NCBI GenBank assembly: GCA_964392115.1
Contig: CAYMOU010000071.1
Location: 1 to 14,536, forward strand
Direction: 5' to 3'
Length of the DNA: 14,536 nt
Source of the DNA: CAYXWM01 sp964392115
GTDB lineage: Bacteria > Bacillota > Clostridia > Lachnospirales > WRBF01
The translations under genes were made by a program, and so were the position numbers. Positions 14,493 through 14,536 of this stretch are shown in pieces. Below the pieces are notes generated by a model. It worked only from the letters and a program-made list of their open reading frames with translations, made no database searches and had not been told where the DNA came from. Every line of letters starts with the position of its first letter. Positions within the stretch are counted from its first letter, which is position 1.

Positions 14493-14536
14493 ATGGAAGA
14501 AGAACTAAAGCAAGAGAAAATAAAACAAATAGATTT
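14493..14536 (+). CDS. gyrA: Probable DNA gyrase subunit A, first 14 codons only
   Basis: An ATG at 14493 follows GCGGAGC with good spacing. It opens MEEELKQEKIKQID and runs off the window. Those residues alone do not identify the protein. The call rests on position directly after gyrB, where gyrA is found in nearly all Firmicutes, and on the acidic, lysine-rich start that commonly precedes the conserved EEMKSSYIDYAM segment of GyrA. Confidence 0.7.
   Translation, partial: MEEELKQEKIKQID

Overview
This window is the replication-origin region of a low-GC Firmicute chromosome. Gene order, codon use and the AT-rich intergenic DNA suggest a member of the Clostridia, possibly the Oscillospirales; that placement is inference, because no rRNA or other taxonomic marker is present. 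All genes left of about 6.3 kb are on the minus strand and all genes right of 7.6 kb are on the plus strand. Transcription therefore runs away from a central origin on both sides, as expected for leading-strand genes.

Left arm, minus strand, reading away from the origin: rpmH (ribosomal protein L34), rnpA (RNase P protein), yidD, yidC (membrane insertase), jag/khpB (KH-R3H RNA-binding protein), mnmE and mnmG. mnmG is cut by the window edge. This is the classical cluster joining ribosome and tRNA maturation, membrane-protein insertion and tRNA wobble-uridine modification. A good sigma-A type promoter lies about 300 nt upstream of rpmH. rpmH and yidC both use TTG starts behind strong Shine-Dalgarno sequences.

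Centre, about 6.7 to 9.4 kb: a bipartite oriC flanks dnaA. The left half (6.77-7.36 kb) holds a cluster of DnaA boxes, including two perfect TTATCCACA sites and a 20-bp palindrome of two boxes. The right half (9.08-9.35 kb) holds more boxes followed by a GC cluster, a run of DnaA-trio triplets and an AT-rich stretch, which is the layout of a basal unwinding element. dnaA has its own promoter, a long leader, a small terminator-like hairpin in that leader, and a strong nested stem-loop that ends just before its ribosome binding site.

Right arm, plus strand: dnaA, dnaN (sliding clamp), recF, gyrB and the first 14 codons of a probable gyrA. The small genes yaaA and remB, found here in Bacillus, are absent.

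The most unusual element is a dispersed repeat of about 65-70 bp built around a near-perfect 37-38-nt hairpin. Five copies sit between mnmE/mnmG, dnaA/dnaN, dnaN/recF, recF/gyrB and gyrB/gyrA. All have the same orientation relative to transcription, and one copy has paired compensatory changes. Other candidate undescribed elements are a structured leader in front of yidC, the dnaA leader stem-loop, and a 27-nt dyad inside oriC.
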